NCBI GenBank assembly: GCA_039881145.1
Contig: JAYKKI010000009.1
Coordinates: 8,418,501 to 8,482,500 of the forward strand
DNA: 64,000 nucleotides
Reading direction: 5' to 3'
Origin: Druceiella hillmani
Taxonomy: Eukaryota > Arthropoda > Insecta > Lepidoptera > Hepialidae
The position numbers and the translations under genes were made by a program. Below the pieces are notes generated by a model. That model saw only the letters and a program-made list of their open reading frames with translations, had not been told where the DNA came from and did no database searches. Below, one piece after another: positions 1 through 12,795 of this stretch (its first letter is position 1; the number at the start of each line of letters is the position of its first letter).

Positions 1-780
1 ATAGATATAATAAAGAATTTTAACAGGTTTTAGATAAAAAAAAAACGATATAAACTGTCCTAGTTATTTTTCAGGTGCCTGTGGTTTTCTGATTTGTAAT
101 TCCTAAATATTAACATTCTTAGACAAAGAATGAATATGGGACATGAAAATGTCTTTATAAAATAATTATCAAATTATTTGCGATACAATACATGTTACAA
201 AATTAAAACTGCAGCTATAATGTGGTGTTCCATTTTATTTAAAAAACCTTTATATGTTTATTAATAATATGTATATGTTGAAGCTGGTATTTCCTTTACA
301 ATATCTTGTAATTCTTACTATGCTTTACAATTTTATCTTGGGTATAGATCTTAATGGTTCTTCAAACAGAAACGCTAAATGTTTTTGTATAAACGCTAGC
401 TGCTTTTGCGAAAAAAAACCATGACCGATGTAGTCGTTGTAATTGAAAAATGATTAAATAATTTCCGAAAATCCGTTGGGCTTGCCATTACCATTTTCGT
501 TGCTACTATCAGTTACATTGTAACAGCATAAAAAAGCTATTTGCACACCTAAGAAAAATTCAAGTAGTCACGAACTGATAAGACTTCACAGATTTAGGCG
601 TAGAAAGGGCATTGCAGCCCGGACGGATTTTCTTGGTTTTGTAATTATATTAATGGGTTCTTACTTTCTTTAAGTCGGGAGTTTTAAAAAAATATTTAAT
701 CGTTTTTCAATAACAACGAATACATCCATCGTGGGTTTTTCAAAATTTTTAATTTTGCTTTTTATTTCATACTTTTTTGA
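1..780. other. AT-rich DNA, nothing recognised
   Basis: No frame of useful length and no repeat that I can match elsewhere in the window. The stretch around 590-640 is slightly richer in G+C but shows no motif I recognise. Confidence 0.5.
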
Positions 781-1030
781 TTAAAAGGTTTGTGCAGAAA
801 ACCGTGTCTTAATCGGTCAAACCATTTTGGAGATAAAGGAGAACATTCGTTTGCGACTACATATTGCAGCCCCCTTTGGCAAATTAACACCATAACACTT
901 ATCTAAGAACCATTACCGATTAGTCCTAAATATTTTGCAGAAAATAGTGTCTAAATCGATCAAACTGTTTTGGAGCTAAATGGGAACATTCGTTTGCAAC
1001 AAAATGTTTATTGCGGCTTCCCCTGCAAAA
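781..1030. repeat. Direct duplication of a decayed repeat tail, period about 144 bp
   Basis: Two related stretches (about 789-880 and 931-1022) share 'gcagaaaa', 'gtcaaacc' or 'atcaaact', 'gttttggag' and 'gaacattcgtttgc', each followed by a 'ttgcagcccc' or 'ttgcggcttccc' motif. This phrase type is common in decayed transposon tails of invertebrates. I see no coding frame. Confidence 0.55.
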
Positions 1031-1754
1031 CTTTAAGCTCATAGATATATTAAAATATGATATTAATAAGGCTATATATTAGCGTTTTTAGTAAATTTTA
1101 TGCTCATAGAGTTCTAAGAGAAAAAAAAATAAAAAACTAATACTAATGACTTTTCTTATTCCGAAATGGGAAAAAAGATTTCAAGGTGTGAATTCACACA
1201 TAGTTACGAACTGAAATGCTTTAATGACAACGAATAGGTAACGATTTTAATTGTTGTGTTCATATTAGCCAATTTGTTATTAAGAAATCAACGGTTTAGC
1301 AAAAATGTGCCAATTATAACAGTAGAAAAATAAAACGTTATTAAATAATTATTCTAAATCCGAATGAAATAAATATTTATATAACGAGAAAAACTTATGA
1401 CCATATGATAAATGTGGAAGACATATTAATTTATAATAAAAAATAATCTTGTATATAGTGACAAAACTTACTGTTCTGTGTCAATTAAATTATATTTATG
1501 TAATGTTTTATTGGAAAGAAAATTTTAATTGCTGTATAAAAACCTGAAATATGACGAAAACACCTTGAGTTGCAAATGACATATAAGTATAAAATCGCTT
1601 AGAAATGCCATTGTAATCTAATTTTATAAACATTTTTGAATATGTCGAATGTCGCGGGCAAGGCTAGGCTATATTATAATACCGTCTCCTGTTAAGTTGA
1701 AATAAATGACGATTATGTGACTCCAGACCGCTTCATTCGGGTATATTTATTTTA

Positions 1755-1810
1755 CTTGGTACACATATATACACACATATATTTATATATATATACACAA
1801 ACACATATTT
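1755..1810. repeat. (TA)/(CA) microsatellite
   Basis: Short mixed run of TA and ACACA units, imperfect. Confidence 0.85.
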
Positions 1811-2589
1811 TTTTTTATATGTACATATAATCATCACTTGTGCATGCTGGCACGTTACGAGAAGTCTCGCATAAGAATATTGCCCTGTCGCTCCAACATT
1901 ATATATGAAAAATATTTTTAAAAAGTGATAGATTTAGCACATAAAATGATAATAGAAGCCGTAAAACCTTTTTATTTAAAATATTTGTTTGTTTGTCTGT
2001 CAATAGTAAATTTAATGAAACCCTTTAAAGGTCCATCTTGTATTACAAAACTTCCAGAATTAAATTTAAATTATGGGCATCAATCTCGCAAAGTCTACTG
2101 GACGAATCTAGATGAAATGTGATATGGTAATTGTTCTTAATAATATGAGAGAAATATGTTTTTATTCCGAATTTCACGCGAGTGAGACCGTGGGGCACAG
2201 CTATTTTCTTATAAAATGTATAGTGTAAACACGAAGTTTTTTTTTGTGTTTACGTTCACATTTGTAAACATGTAGTTTTATTTCATCATAAGTATACATA
2301 AACATATAAATGGTTTTATCCAGTCTTCATTAGTTGTATATTTTGGAATATTACAAAAGTTAAAATCATTTATGATCAAAATAAACAGCCAATGAGGAGA
2401 AACAATAACTGACTAATAAGCATGTTAAAGTGAAATTAAGATAGTCAAAAATATGATTTCAATATGGAAGTTTTCAATTATTAATATTTATAGAAGAAAT
2501 ACTCCCGAGTAATTTTTTCAATTACAAGTTGCAATTGCCAACTATAAAAGCCGTTTAATGTTGTTCTCCAAGAGCGGTAATAATGTCTG

Positions 2590-2621
2590 GTGTGTGAGTG
2601 TGTGTGTGTATACATATATAC

Positions 2622-2667
<46 letters not shown>

Positions 2668-2680
2668 GTGTGTGTGTATA
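2590..2680. repeat. (TG)n-(TA)n-(TG)n compound microsatellite
   Basis: A TG run, then about 40 bp of TA, then a second TG run, giving partial mirror symmetry. Confidence 0.95.
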
Positions 2681-3736
2681 GACTGGTTTTTCCTTAAATT
2701 ATATTGTGAAATTAAATAAATATGGACTCTTTGTACATTGTAGAACAGTTATGTTTCTTAATAGTTCTGTAAATACTGTTTATAAAGAGAGTGAATCTTC
2801 GTTTTCAGTTTTTTATTATTAATATTTTTATTTTAAAGAATCTAATTGAAATAGCTGTGAGTTTCAAAATATTTTAAGCACAAAGAAAACTGAAAAACTG
2901 AAAAAAATTCGGAGACTTGAAAAAAAAACAAAACAGGCAGAAAAAATATGGTGTTTTAAGGAATTATTTAAAATTACGTCTTGTAATAAATATATGAACA
3001 TAGAGATTGGAACATATAATCCAATAATAAAGAAAGCACGAAAACTTCAAGGTAATGATGACCAATAGATGAAATATATTTGTAAACCAAATAGAATTGT
3101 AACCACTCCACCAGCAAATGAAGGCTCTATAGAAATTGGCATCGACTTGGCATCTATGGAAACACTCTTAGTCTTTAGGTATAGATTCAAGATTGTGGTC
3201 TGGAATTTCTAAAATTCTTGACCATAATCCTAATACTAGAAAAATGTAATATTATTAAAAAAACAAAGGCACTTAAACCATTGTGCAAAAAAACTGTGAG
3301 CAAAAAAACTAAGACACTTAAACCACTCCTTCTGACCTTAGCCAAAATATTTAGTGAAAATTGTTGTATACGAGTTTAGCGTAGAGCAAGTGGTCAGAAC
3401 CTAGCTAATATAATTTGTTTGAAATGACGTTTCAATGCGTATATTATTTTATTGAAAAATTTTAATTTTGTCGCCAATTTTTTTTCAAAAGCAGCTTTTA
3501 AATTTGGTAAAACCCCCTTAAAACTTTAAAAGTCCATGACATTTCCAATAATCACGTAAAAATATTACCAAATTGTTAATTCGGCTCCTCGAAGAATTAT
3601 TTGTTTCGAAATAGACCAACGATATGAGGTGCTTCTTAGAAGCGTACCAATAACAAAAATGCTTGATAAAATTATCAGACTTTTCGAAGTATAAACGACA
3701 AGCATTATAATAGTAAATTTTAAAAAAATATTTGAG

Positions 3737-3803
3737 CTTCTATTTAAATTTGGTCACTTTGTTGTTGCAGTCGCACAATAAAGTGACCAAATTTAAATAG
3801 AAG
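3737..3803. repeat. Short-loop hairpin, 27-bp arms
   Basis: Arms 3737-3763 and 3777-3803 are reverse complements with one mismatch around a 13-nt loop. In the aligned A2 copy (about 22785-22845) the left arm is present in decayed form but the right arm is missing, so the inverted half was gained in A1 only. This is what a replication template switch would produce. Confidence 0.85.
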
Positions 3804-4288
3804 TGTTCAGAAGGGAGGATCCTAAAACTCATCGTCGCGCCGTAACAAAATATAAAATTTCATTTAATAATGAAATGAGAAAAAGCCAAATAGTATTCCA
3901 TAATTTTATATCGACGTTAGTATGATGGAGCAAATACCTCTTGTGGCCAGATATGTCTAAATTACATTAGAGCCCAATACAATAATCAGATTCCAATGAG
4001 GATGAAATGGAAATTAATAAAAAGTATTTCTTCTTTACAGTTGAACATTGTATGAAACAATAATTGTATGATTTAAATTTGCAGCATATTTAAGAACAGA
4101 CAATATATTCGATACGAGAAGCCATAAAGTAGAAATAAATTCTAAATAAAACATTTATTTTCCCGAATTCTACTTTTCGTGCCGCATTTTCCCGCTTTGA
4201 CTAACCACGTCTATGTTTCGAGTCGTAGTCACTTTTTCAATTATATAGCAAAGGCATTCTTTTAAGCCGCTATTTTCTTGCTGGTTTC

Positions 4289-4292
<4 letters not shown>

Positions 4293-4367
<75 letters not shown>

Positions 4368-4386
4368 CACATATACATACATACAT
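4293..4386. repeat. (TA)n microsatellite
   Basis: About 70 bp of uninterrupted TA followed by TACA and TACATACA units. Open frames encoding YIYIYI strings across it are artefacts. Confidence 0.97.
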
Positions 4387-4850
4387 TATAGTACTAAGGA
4401 TTTTTGATAGATTTTAAATTTAATAAGAGAGGTATTAATTTATTAAATTTTAATATATTATGCAATAAATATGCCTAAGCATATGCTGTTAAAACACTGC
4501 AAAAAATAGTTAATATAAGCGGCGTGTAATATCTGCGTTCTTGGACAAGATAGAAAAATGTACTAAAATAAAAATGTACTAAGCAATATACTAAAATTAG
4601 TAATGATGTTAAATTTTACCCCAATGCTTATTTCTGCTTTATACTGAATATTACTGACTCTACCAATAGCTGTAGCAAGGGGGAAAAGATTAAAATTAAA
4701 TCCGGACATTTTATCTTTCAAGCGAAACAGTCTTAATTATTTGGCTGTTTTGATAATTTGGCATGACATTCCCGATCAAACAAAATTAAAATAGATAACA
4801 AAAAGTTTGCAGAACTAAAAGTGAAAAAAATTTCTTTTATGATCTCAGCA

Positions 4851-5118
4851 TATTGAATATATTTGGCGTTAATTTTGTATAAATTCATTATTCAAAATTA
4901 AATGAAACTACGTGATGTAGTATTATTACTACTTTCCTTCATTTTTTTACCACGACCTAGGTTTCGTTGTATTACAACATCTTCAGGTGGGCTATTAACA
5001 AAGCTCTTTGCTAATAGCCTATCTGAAGGTGTTGTAAAATAACGAAACCTAGGTCGTGGTAAAGAACTTAAAGAAAATAGAAATAATACTACATCACGTA
5101 GTTTCATTTAATTGTGAA
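4851..5118 (+). mobile_element. Palindromic MITE-like element, copy 1
   Basis: An asymmetric head of about 45 bp ('gaatatatttggcgttaat' type) is followed by two long inverted arms, 4896-5002 and 5005-5113. The arms carry 'aaactacgtgatgtagta', 'accacgacctaggtttcgt' and 'acaacatcttcaggtgggc' and meet almost without a loop at 'caaagctctttg'. No transposase frame: a 69-residue frame on the minus strand is only the palindrome read through. Four further copies lie in this window. This one sits inside block A1 and is missing from the aligned A2 and A3, so it inserted after the duplication. Confidence 0.85.
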
Positions 5119-5694
5119 TTTCGGCATAGTTGAAGTTAATTTTATTTTTTACGGGATATAAATTTTCTGTGCTTGTTTGTGCAATAAAATATGCTTGCAA
5201 CAGAATTAGAAGTAAGCATTTTGTTGTACTTGACTATTATTTTCATTTTACATATTTGTTTTCAAACATACCTTTTTTAAATAAAATATGCATAGTTTTG
5301 TGTCATGAGGCGCCCCTTGTTATTACATTATCAGTTTCTCGGTTCTTTACCAATGCGTCATAAATATGAAATTATAACTTAGATATAAATAAACACCTCA
5401 GCCAACGTGAACATTTTAATTAAAACAAAATTCGATTCAAACTTTAAGACTTGACCTTGAATAAATTTTCTTCTATCGTTACTGCTATCATACATATTAC
5501 GCGGCGCATATTTAATTAATTCTGGATAAAATTATGAATTTTATTGTATTGCATAAAAACTATTCTCTAAAACTTTTTAAAATAAGTTACAAACTAGTCT
5601 TATATAATATCGGAAAGTTTGGAATAAACCAACACCAAGTTTAGCATGGAACGTGTGGATTTGACACTCGCGGTTACTACGTCAAAATATATGG

Positions 5695-5704
5695 GTATAT
5701 ATAC

Positions 5705-5739
<35 letters not shown>

Positions 5740-5740
5740 C
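5695..5740. repeat. (TA)n microsatellite
   Basis: Imperfect TA run with two TACA interruptions. A TA run also occurs at the matching place after block A2 (24878-24962). Confidence 0.9.
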
Positions 5741-6655
5741 AAAGTAAAAGCGTAGAATTCAACAAACTTTAGAAATAAGTCGCGGACCGGAGCTTTTTAC
5801 CTAATACTTTCATTAAATCTTACTGAAACGTGAAATATTTTCGAAGTGTACTAAAATCTTAAATTAAAATTTAAAACTAATTTCAAACATACTTAAGCTA
5901 AGGAAAACTTAAATACAGCGTGTGTTTAGCAAAACGGAAAAGCTGGTGTAATATTTTGACACAAGTTTCGATTGGGAACTTCATAGATGGACCAAATGGT
6001 AAAATTTGTTGGCAGTTTCAGCGCCCTGATCAGCTGTGAATTACAATAAACACCGACCTCTTAGTTGATCTACGATTACATGATGCGTATGTATCTTAAC
6101 ACACCTTCAAACTTATCTATAGTTTTTTTTAATAATTTGAAGAAAATTAAGCTATTTTTAGGAATAATTTTTAACGTTTTCCTTAAAATTTACCTTTAGG
6201 GACATTGATACTACATTCATTTGCTTTGATTGTCGTTTATTGTAGATATGATTGTATTTAGAGCACTCCAAATTGTCAGTTTGTTTAATTTATAAATATG
6301 AAAAAAAACCTGATATTGGCTATTCTATATTTGTTTGTCATCTTTTCAGCAATTTCATAATGGCACGTTATGAACGTCTGAAGTTTACTGATGAAGAATT
6401 AATCCTATTACGTTTTAATTGTTTTATAATCAATAATACTTTTTTCCATCCAATGAGTTCCTTAAAGATTAGAACAAGCAATTTCGATTGAAATCAAGCC
6501 TTTATTGAAATATGCAGTTTGGCGTTGTTGTGGTGGAAAATAACTCCTTTCCGATTTCTCAATTTTGAATATTTTAACAACAGTTGAGAAGGTATTAAGC
6601 AAACAGTTGAGACGGTAGTCCGTTTTCATGATAAGAAGTCATAAAAATGATACAT

Positions 6656-6662
6656 GTATAAG
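6656..6662. other. Empty target site matching the mariner insertion at 57.95 kb
   Basis: The R1 sequence around 'gatacatgtataagc' aligns, inverted, with the two flanks of the mariner-like element (57.9 kb and 59.26 kb) as one continuous stretch. It shows the pre-insertion state at a TA dinucleotide. Confidence 0.7.
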
Positions 6663-7639
6663 CTTACAACTTGAAGAGATAATCTGATGATCTTTCTGTA
6701 CTACTATATCATTGACGACTCTCAAACAATTCCATTTTTGGCGTTTAAGTAGGATGTGAAAACGATAACGATAACGGGGGCGGTTAAATCAGCCTTAGTA
6801 AATGAATATTGTAACGAGAAATGAACTAAAGCATCAAAATTTTATATTTATACGAGATGTATTATGTGTTGCAGTAATTTCTATGCAATATATTTTTGTC
6901 GATGATATTTTTGACAACTGAATAAATTACGTAAACAAAACGGAACGCTTGATAACTACAAAATTCAAAAAATGAAGTTTGGTATACCACTAATAAGATA
7001 TGTCCTGTTAAAACATTGTTTCCATAAACGGTAAATATCTTTCTATAACTTTCTGAAAGTATTTTTTTTGTAATAAACGAGCTGTCTGAAATAAAGCAAG
7101 ACGGAACTGTAGTCAAAATAAATTTGTTTTTTGATAAAAAAAAATTAAATCAATTTAATTTTATGTTTCTTTTATTCGGTTTTCATTTAGGTAATTTTTA
7201 TTATTCCATTTTTGCTTTTACCTCCGGAAATATTTTGCGATTCTGTGTATAGTTTGTCCGGTTATAATATAATTACTTTTTCTTTGGCTTTTTGTATTAC
7301 ATAGGTTCAATTTTTTTGTGGTATAACTTACGTGTGAAACTTTCATTTTATTTGTTCTACTGGGCATTTTCAGACAATTTTTTGTCTTCGAAAGTACCTG
7401 TAAAAATACACACAGACTACGATACGATTATTTCTTATTCTTTATCGTTTACTTTCAAGATATCACTTCTTTCGTTGTTCTCATTTTTTCCTTCTGGGTG
7501 CTTGCATAGTATTTTCGTTGTTTTGATGAAAGTAAAAAGTAAACTATAAGATAATCCAAATATTTGTTATTTTATCTTACATTTTAAATACATAGCACGT
7601 AGAATAAACTGGTATTAACTGAAGCACATTATGTGGAAC

Positions 7640-7760
7640 AAACAAGTTATATGGAACTTTGCTTAAAAGTGTGCAAGCAAGTTGCGCATTGTGTGTTGGA
7701 AAACGTATAGCAGATCGAGTAAAAAAAATACTCCAACACAAAAACTGAAAAAAGTCAATC
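7640..7760 (+). other. Better-conserved segment inside block R
   Basis: Shares about 100 bp of clear similarity with the reverse complement of 56620-56725. In one frame both copies read an IADRVKK(I/P)LQHK-type phrase preceded by L(Y/C)GTLL, but stops interrupt both copies. It may be a decayed exon or transposon fragment. I do not recognise the protein. Confidence 0.3.
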
Positions 7761-9001
7761 CAGAGATGTAACCTATCTTCAATGCTTCGAAGAAAAGTAG
7801 TTTTTTAATTTCCTATTCTTCTCATAATATTACAGAATCCAACAATAACTAAGAGACAATAAAGCCCGCCGCGTCTTTATTCAAGCGGATATATCAAAAT
7901 ATTTATGATCGAAATGTTCAAAGCAAATAGGCCACGCGTAAGATGATGGAGTTTTAGATGAATGATTGTATTGTCATTATTTGAAGCACAAAATCCTAGG
8001 AAATAGAAACTCTATAAATGGTAAAGACCAAATAATATTGAGACCAAGTGTTACAAAATAAATTACGCTGTTAATAAAAATGAAAATATTTTATAGGGGA
8101 AAAGAAGAAAATTAGTCTTTTAAAAGTTTCATCTTAATTTTGAATGAGACAAATGAAAATTTTGGTATATTTTTATGAAAATTCAAGTCATTTTTTATAA
8201 CAATTTTCAAACATTATTTCCATTGAACTCTTTGCACTAACGAGATGAAACAAGTTTTATTGAATCCTTAATCCATAGATGTACTTTATTAATCTATGAA
8301 ACACACAGACTCGACATAGTCTTCAAGAAGAGTTACGTAAAACTAAAAAAGAGCGAAGAAGATATTCATTTTGGAAAGAAGCGAACAATTGTCAATGTCA
8401 CTTAAAAGTTTAGTTTTAATTAATTTGGATATTGCTTCTTAAAAAAGCAAATGGTATTGAATATTTTTTGATACCATTTCTAAAAAGTTGTAATAGTTTA
8501 TCTAGTAATTATTAGTTTGTTGTTTTTGTCTTTCTTCTTAATAAAGAATATTATATAGAATAAAATTTTTGGGCATCTATGAAAATTATTTTATGTTGTT
8601 TTCCATTATGATCGCAAACGGCAACTAAGTTTTTTCTCTTTCCTGATTACCAACACTGAATTATTTGAATTTTTATATTCTACAAATTACTTGCTTTTTA
8701 AAAATTATGTTCTATTTCTGTCACTTTCCATGTTATTCTTGCTCAGAGGTCATTCTGTCAAAGGGAGTACGATTACCAACATTCATAGTCTGTGCGTAAT
8801 ACTAGAGGACATGTAAAAATTTCGTTATAATGATATAGATAATAATTTTATAATAACATATATATTTTATCCATCTTCAAAAAACATCTTGGCCTTTATA
8901 ATAATTACATCCAACCCTCACGATTAAAATTATATACATAATAAAAACCTATTCGATATACGTTAAAACGTTATGGATTTAAAGTTTGTGTTGCTGAGAT
9001 A

Positions 9002-9003
<2 letters not shown>

Positions 9004-9085
<82 letters not shown>

Positions 9086-9093
9086 TATATAGA

Positions 9094-9160
<67 letters not shown>

Positions 9161-9165
9161 ACTAT
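9004..9165. repeat. (TA)n microsatellite, long
   Basis: About 150 bp of TA with rare TATG and AGATA interruptions. The open frames on both strands over it are artefacts. Confidence 0.97.
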
Positions 9166-11369
9166 AAAAACATAATTCAGAAGCGGGCCAAATTCCACTT
9201 TAAAAAATTAGTCGATAAAACTAATCAAATTCTTGGAATCTTGCCAGGGAAATATAGATAAGCGGGTAAAAGTTTCACGTCTACATTTTTTAATATTATA
9301 TTTATCAAAATATTGAACTTATATCAATTATTGTCTATTTATCCCTTTGATATCCCATAAAGTTTGTAAAAGTTTCCAGATTTTCTCTGTTTGTAATGGA
9401 GATAAATATACGAAAAATATTTACCAAGGCATACATAAATATTTCAAACAATTTATCTTTTCTACAGTAATTTTTTGATGGCATTTTCTTTCTTTTTCTC
9501 GAGTTTCTTTAATGCCTTATGACTGACATAGGCCAAAGAATATTAATAATTTTTTTAAATTTTTACTATTCCTCTTCTTTACTGTTTTCTTTTTCTAGAG
9601 CTCTGAAGAATATTACAGGAATAGTCGGCCCCATTACGCTTTTACGGTTTTTACTTTTTTGAGAAGAAATCTTATACATTTTCTGGAAGAAAAATCCTAT
9701 CTAGAATTTCTTTAATAGCGATTGAATTAAACAATAACCCGTTTTAGTGCTTTAATGTAATTGAATGAACTCCGTCAAGCGTCTTCTCCCTAGTCAAGGC
9801 GAATCATAGCAATTTATATTATCATGCAAAACGCTTGGTTTATTCATTAATTTTATAGAAATAATAGTAATTTACTACATATGAATGGAACTTTTTAGGT
9901 TCCTAAGTATAAACCCCATGTTCTGTTTCGAGAAAACGATTTGCAGATATTTTAATGATCTAAAAATTAACGAGATAGTGAATAAGTAACGAAATTTACG
10001 CTGTTAAATAACTCGAAAACTTCCATAGAAAAACGTCATAATCTAATTTCCCTCCTCCGACACACCTGTTTTCGAAATGAAGTTTGCAGTGTTCAGAAAA
10101 TCATACGTAGTGCAATATTTATCTATGTACACAAGTTCATTTGTATGGTAACGCAAGAGATAATGTAACAAAATGTTATTTTTTCTAAAATTTCTTTTTA
10201 TTTTCTCTCAGATAAACAACGACTATCCTTCATTAATAAATAATGTGATCTTAACGTAATTTTAACGAGGAATTTACAGTTGACAGCAAATTCGCTGTGC
10301 GTGCAATGTTTACAATGCAAGTTTATCTATAGTAATACAATGGATTAATGCAATAGACAAATAAAAATAATATAAAAAAAAATTAATATACACATATTAC
10401 TCATAATAGACTTTTTATTGAAGTTCAACATAATAATTTACTTATAGCTTAATTACTAAGTATTTGAAATGTAGATCACAAATTTTAGGTGTCTATATTT
10501 TTCACTTATTAAAGAAGACTTGGGAACAAAATAAGTTCAAAAATGGTAAATTTGTTCTCTATTTAAGCATTCTTATAAATATAACTTTAAATAAAAATTT
10601 CGTTTTTGAATCAAAACATTTTATAACTAATCTATAGCCTATTTAGTCTAGAAGCTAAACACAACGCTCTCTGTCCATTCTCTAACAGACGAATGAGCGG
10701 ACAGAGTTGTCATAAACCTTAAAAAAAGGGTCAAATAATAAGAATACAAATAAAGCAAGGGACTTGGGCTTATAATTAATATCCATGTGTTTAATATGTC
10801 CCTGCTTTATGAGATGTGCTTCGAAACAAATAAGTTTGCTCTAACGTAGGGTGTCCAATGCATTCAATTCAATATTTTTCACGAAATTTACCAGATTCCT
10901 GGACACATAGTAACCTGTCAAAAAAGTCACATTATATTTTATCACAATTCTAATGCAAAACTTCTAGAGTCTTGAAGTACAGGCATCAGTAGACTAGTAT
11001 TTTAATTTGTAGATAAGGAAAATCAGATTATTTTTATCAACTAAAGACGAGTTTATTCAAAATTGCACTCTATTGTATGTTATTAGAGTGACATTGATTA
11101 GTATGTATTCCCAAAATACTATTTGAATTAACTAATTGATTTTTTTTTCTGCTTCGTCCTTTAATAATATTGCTTTAAATAATTTTGTGCTACTTTTCCC
11201 TATTGCTATACGGTTAGTTGATACTTGTTTCAACTCTCACTGAAAAGTAAACCTAATGTATGTAATTATGGTCAAATATTTTTTTAATGCAAACCCATGT
11301 GAAGAAAGCTTAAATTAGTTTTGATAGCAAATGTTTGTTAATCTCAAATATGGATATTCTAATGTTATA

Positions 11370-11900
11370 AATGCAAATGTGTGTTTGTTTATTCTTCTTT
11401 GATTCTGAAATTCAGTAACATACCAATGTATTTCCATGCACAAAAAGTTGGTGGATAGGAAATAATATATACTTCGTTTTATTCTGGTTCATTACATTTA
11501 CTTGGAAAAAAATTATTTAATAATCAAAAAGTGCACAGAGGAAAAATAAAGGAGCATTGCAAAGTTAATGGATCGACGTAATTTTGGAGGCGTTACTTTA
11601 GCAATATACAGGAGGAACAGAATAACTCACTTTGATCTATAACGTAGAGGGAAATATTTTTATTTTCATTGTCATTTTTATAAAAAAGTCATAAAAATAA
11701 AGAGTAAACATTTAATTTTTCTTTATATTTTGGCGAAACATGTTTTAATTTCAACCTATAAGTTTATTGCTATAACCACGCAAGAGAAGAAAAGAATTGG
11801 TGCACAATTATCTTTTTCAAATGCTTTAGTCACACTAATGTTTACGTCTAGGGACAATTAATGAGTCAAAATTTTTCAACCCTTAACTTTTAGGCCAATA
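11370..11900 (+). repeat. Decayed arthropod-type dispersed repeat
   Basis: Begins 'aaatgcaaatgtgtgtttg', followed by 'tattcttctttgattc', a stretch like 'aatggatcgacgtaattttg', and a degenerate end. I know this arrangement from non-autonomous repeats of insect genomes. The S2 counterpart (39430-39800) keeps a clearer tail, so the element predates the block S duplication. Confidence 0.5.
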
Positions 11901-12294
11901 TCGAATAATTTAAAAAATTGGTGACTAGTGGTAACGACTCATTTACACCTCTTATTTTAATATAAAACTAAAGGTATTTACTATTCAATTGCCGAAAGAA
12001 ATTGTTCTTTTTCGGTCTTTTGCTCGTAATTCCAGTTATACAATTTATATTTATTAGTTATACAAATGTCATCAAAAGGTTACTAAAAAAGTTTCGTATA
12101 AAATAACTTAAGTATATAATTACAGTTATTTTATTTAGCGAAGTAAACAAAAAATTAAATTAACAATTATTTTTTATTTGTAAGTCAGTTTGATTTCTGA
12201 ACAAATGATTATGTTATATTTTAAATTAAGAAAATAATAAAATCAAAGATAAAAAAATTAATGTGTCAGCCATTGTACTAATTCTATTATAGTT

Positions 12295-12460
12295 TTAGGG
12301 CCTTAGGCCGGGCCTAACTAGGCTCTGTTTGGGCGGGCGGACTCGGTGCCGTCCGTTGGGCCAAGCGAGGGTTTGGGTTTTTGCCGCCTCTTCGCTGACT
12401 GACGACATGAAGGGGCGGATTTTTCCCAGACTGGGTTAAATCGTCAGATCAGAAGGTCAA
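12295..12460. other. G+C-rich island of unknown origin, S1 only
   Basis: About 165 bp rich in G and C inside very AT-rich DNA, with local self-complementarity such as 'cggactcggtgccgtccg'. It is followed at 12480-12560 by a poly-T and poly-A-rich stretch. The S2 counterpart (about 40.1-40.3 kb) lacks it, so it is an insertion. It may be a fragment of a retrotransposon 5' region or a short retroposon. I do not recognise the family. Confidence 0.4.
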
Positions 12461-12745
12461 ATACCCGTTGGAAATGTTTTACACGGGCATTTTTCAAAAT
12501 TTTTTTAAAATTTTATAAAAATTTTTTAAAAAATTTTTTATTTATTTTTTTTTTAATTTTGCGGTTAATGTTATTTTGGACAGTCACGAATATATGGGTT
12601 TTGCCATGTACATTTTTCTTGGCGGAATTTAGACTCTCATGCGTTTGCATTTAATACTTCTGCTAAATTGATTTATTAATTATCATGTAGCAATTCAAGC
12701 TCTTTATTGACGCACTCGCTTTAACGGAATATTTATACGTATTTG

Positions 12746-12748
<3 letters not shown>

Positions 12749-12790
<42 letters not shown>
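12749..12790. repeat. (TA)n microsatellite
   Basis: Pure TA run. Confidence 0.95.

Positions 12791-12795
<5 letters not shown>

Larger units (their letters stand above)
1031..5500 (+). repeat. Segmental duplication block A, copy 1 (A1)
   Basis: Matches block A2 (21.9-24.85 kb) and, in its right part, A3 (46.4-47.1 kb), in the same order and orientation. Anchors to A2 are 1090-1170 with 21990-22080, 1650-1720 with 22095-22165, 3270-3800 with 22310-22830, 4120-4290 with 23160-23340, 4470-4610 with 24010-24220, and 5280-5425 with 24590-24745. A shared 'tcatgaggcgcc' or 'tcatcaggcgcc' phrase followed by 'aataaa(c/t)acctca' marks the right end in all three copies. A1 carries about 1.4 kb near 1.74-3.1 kb that is absent from A2, and a palindromic element at 4.85 kb that A2 and A3 lack. 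Non-coding. Confidence 0.75.
5560..9265 (+). repeat. Segmental duplication block R, forward copy (R1)
   Basis: Matches an inverted copy at 56.03-60.3 kb. Anchors (forward with inverted) are 5838-5935 with 60182-60270, 6246-6275 with 59925-59955, 6600-6830 with 57750-57945 plus 59256-59300, 7645-7745 with 56620-56725, 8745-8820 with 56315-56395, 8870-8990 with 56165-56300, and 9170-9260 with 56030-56115. The order is preserved throughout. The second direct unit (near 36.7 kb) jumps from the 5.94-kb anchor straight to the 9.46-kb anchor, so R is deleted there. Non-coding apart from the faint segment noted at 7640-7760. Confidence 0.75.

Noticed and set aside
4170..4382. Open frames encoding YIYIYI or IYIYIH strings here and over every other TA tract (about 9.0, 14.4, 20.6, 24.3, 26.9, 36.1, 40.5 and 42.0 kb)
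   Set aside because: Any TA dinucleotide run is open in all frames. These frames have no flanking coding content.
4898..5107. 69-codon frame on the minus strand
   Set aside because: It is the palindromic element read through. The same text appears mirrored, and other copies do not keep the frame.
9170..9260. Coding exon next to the TA tract
   Set aside because: It is conserved with 56.03-56.11 kb, but both copies differ by indels that shift the frame. It is better explained as part of block R.
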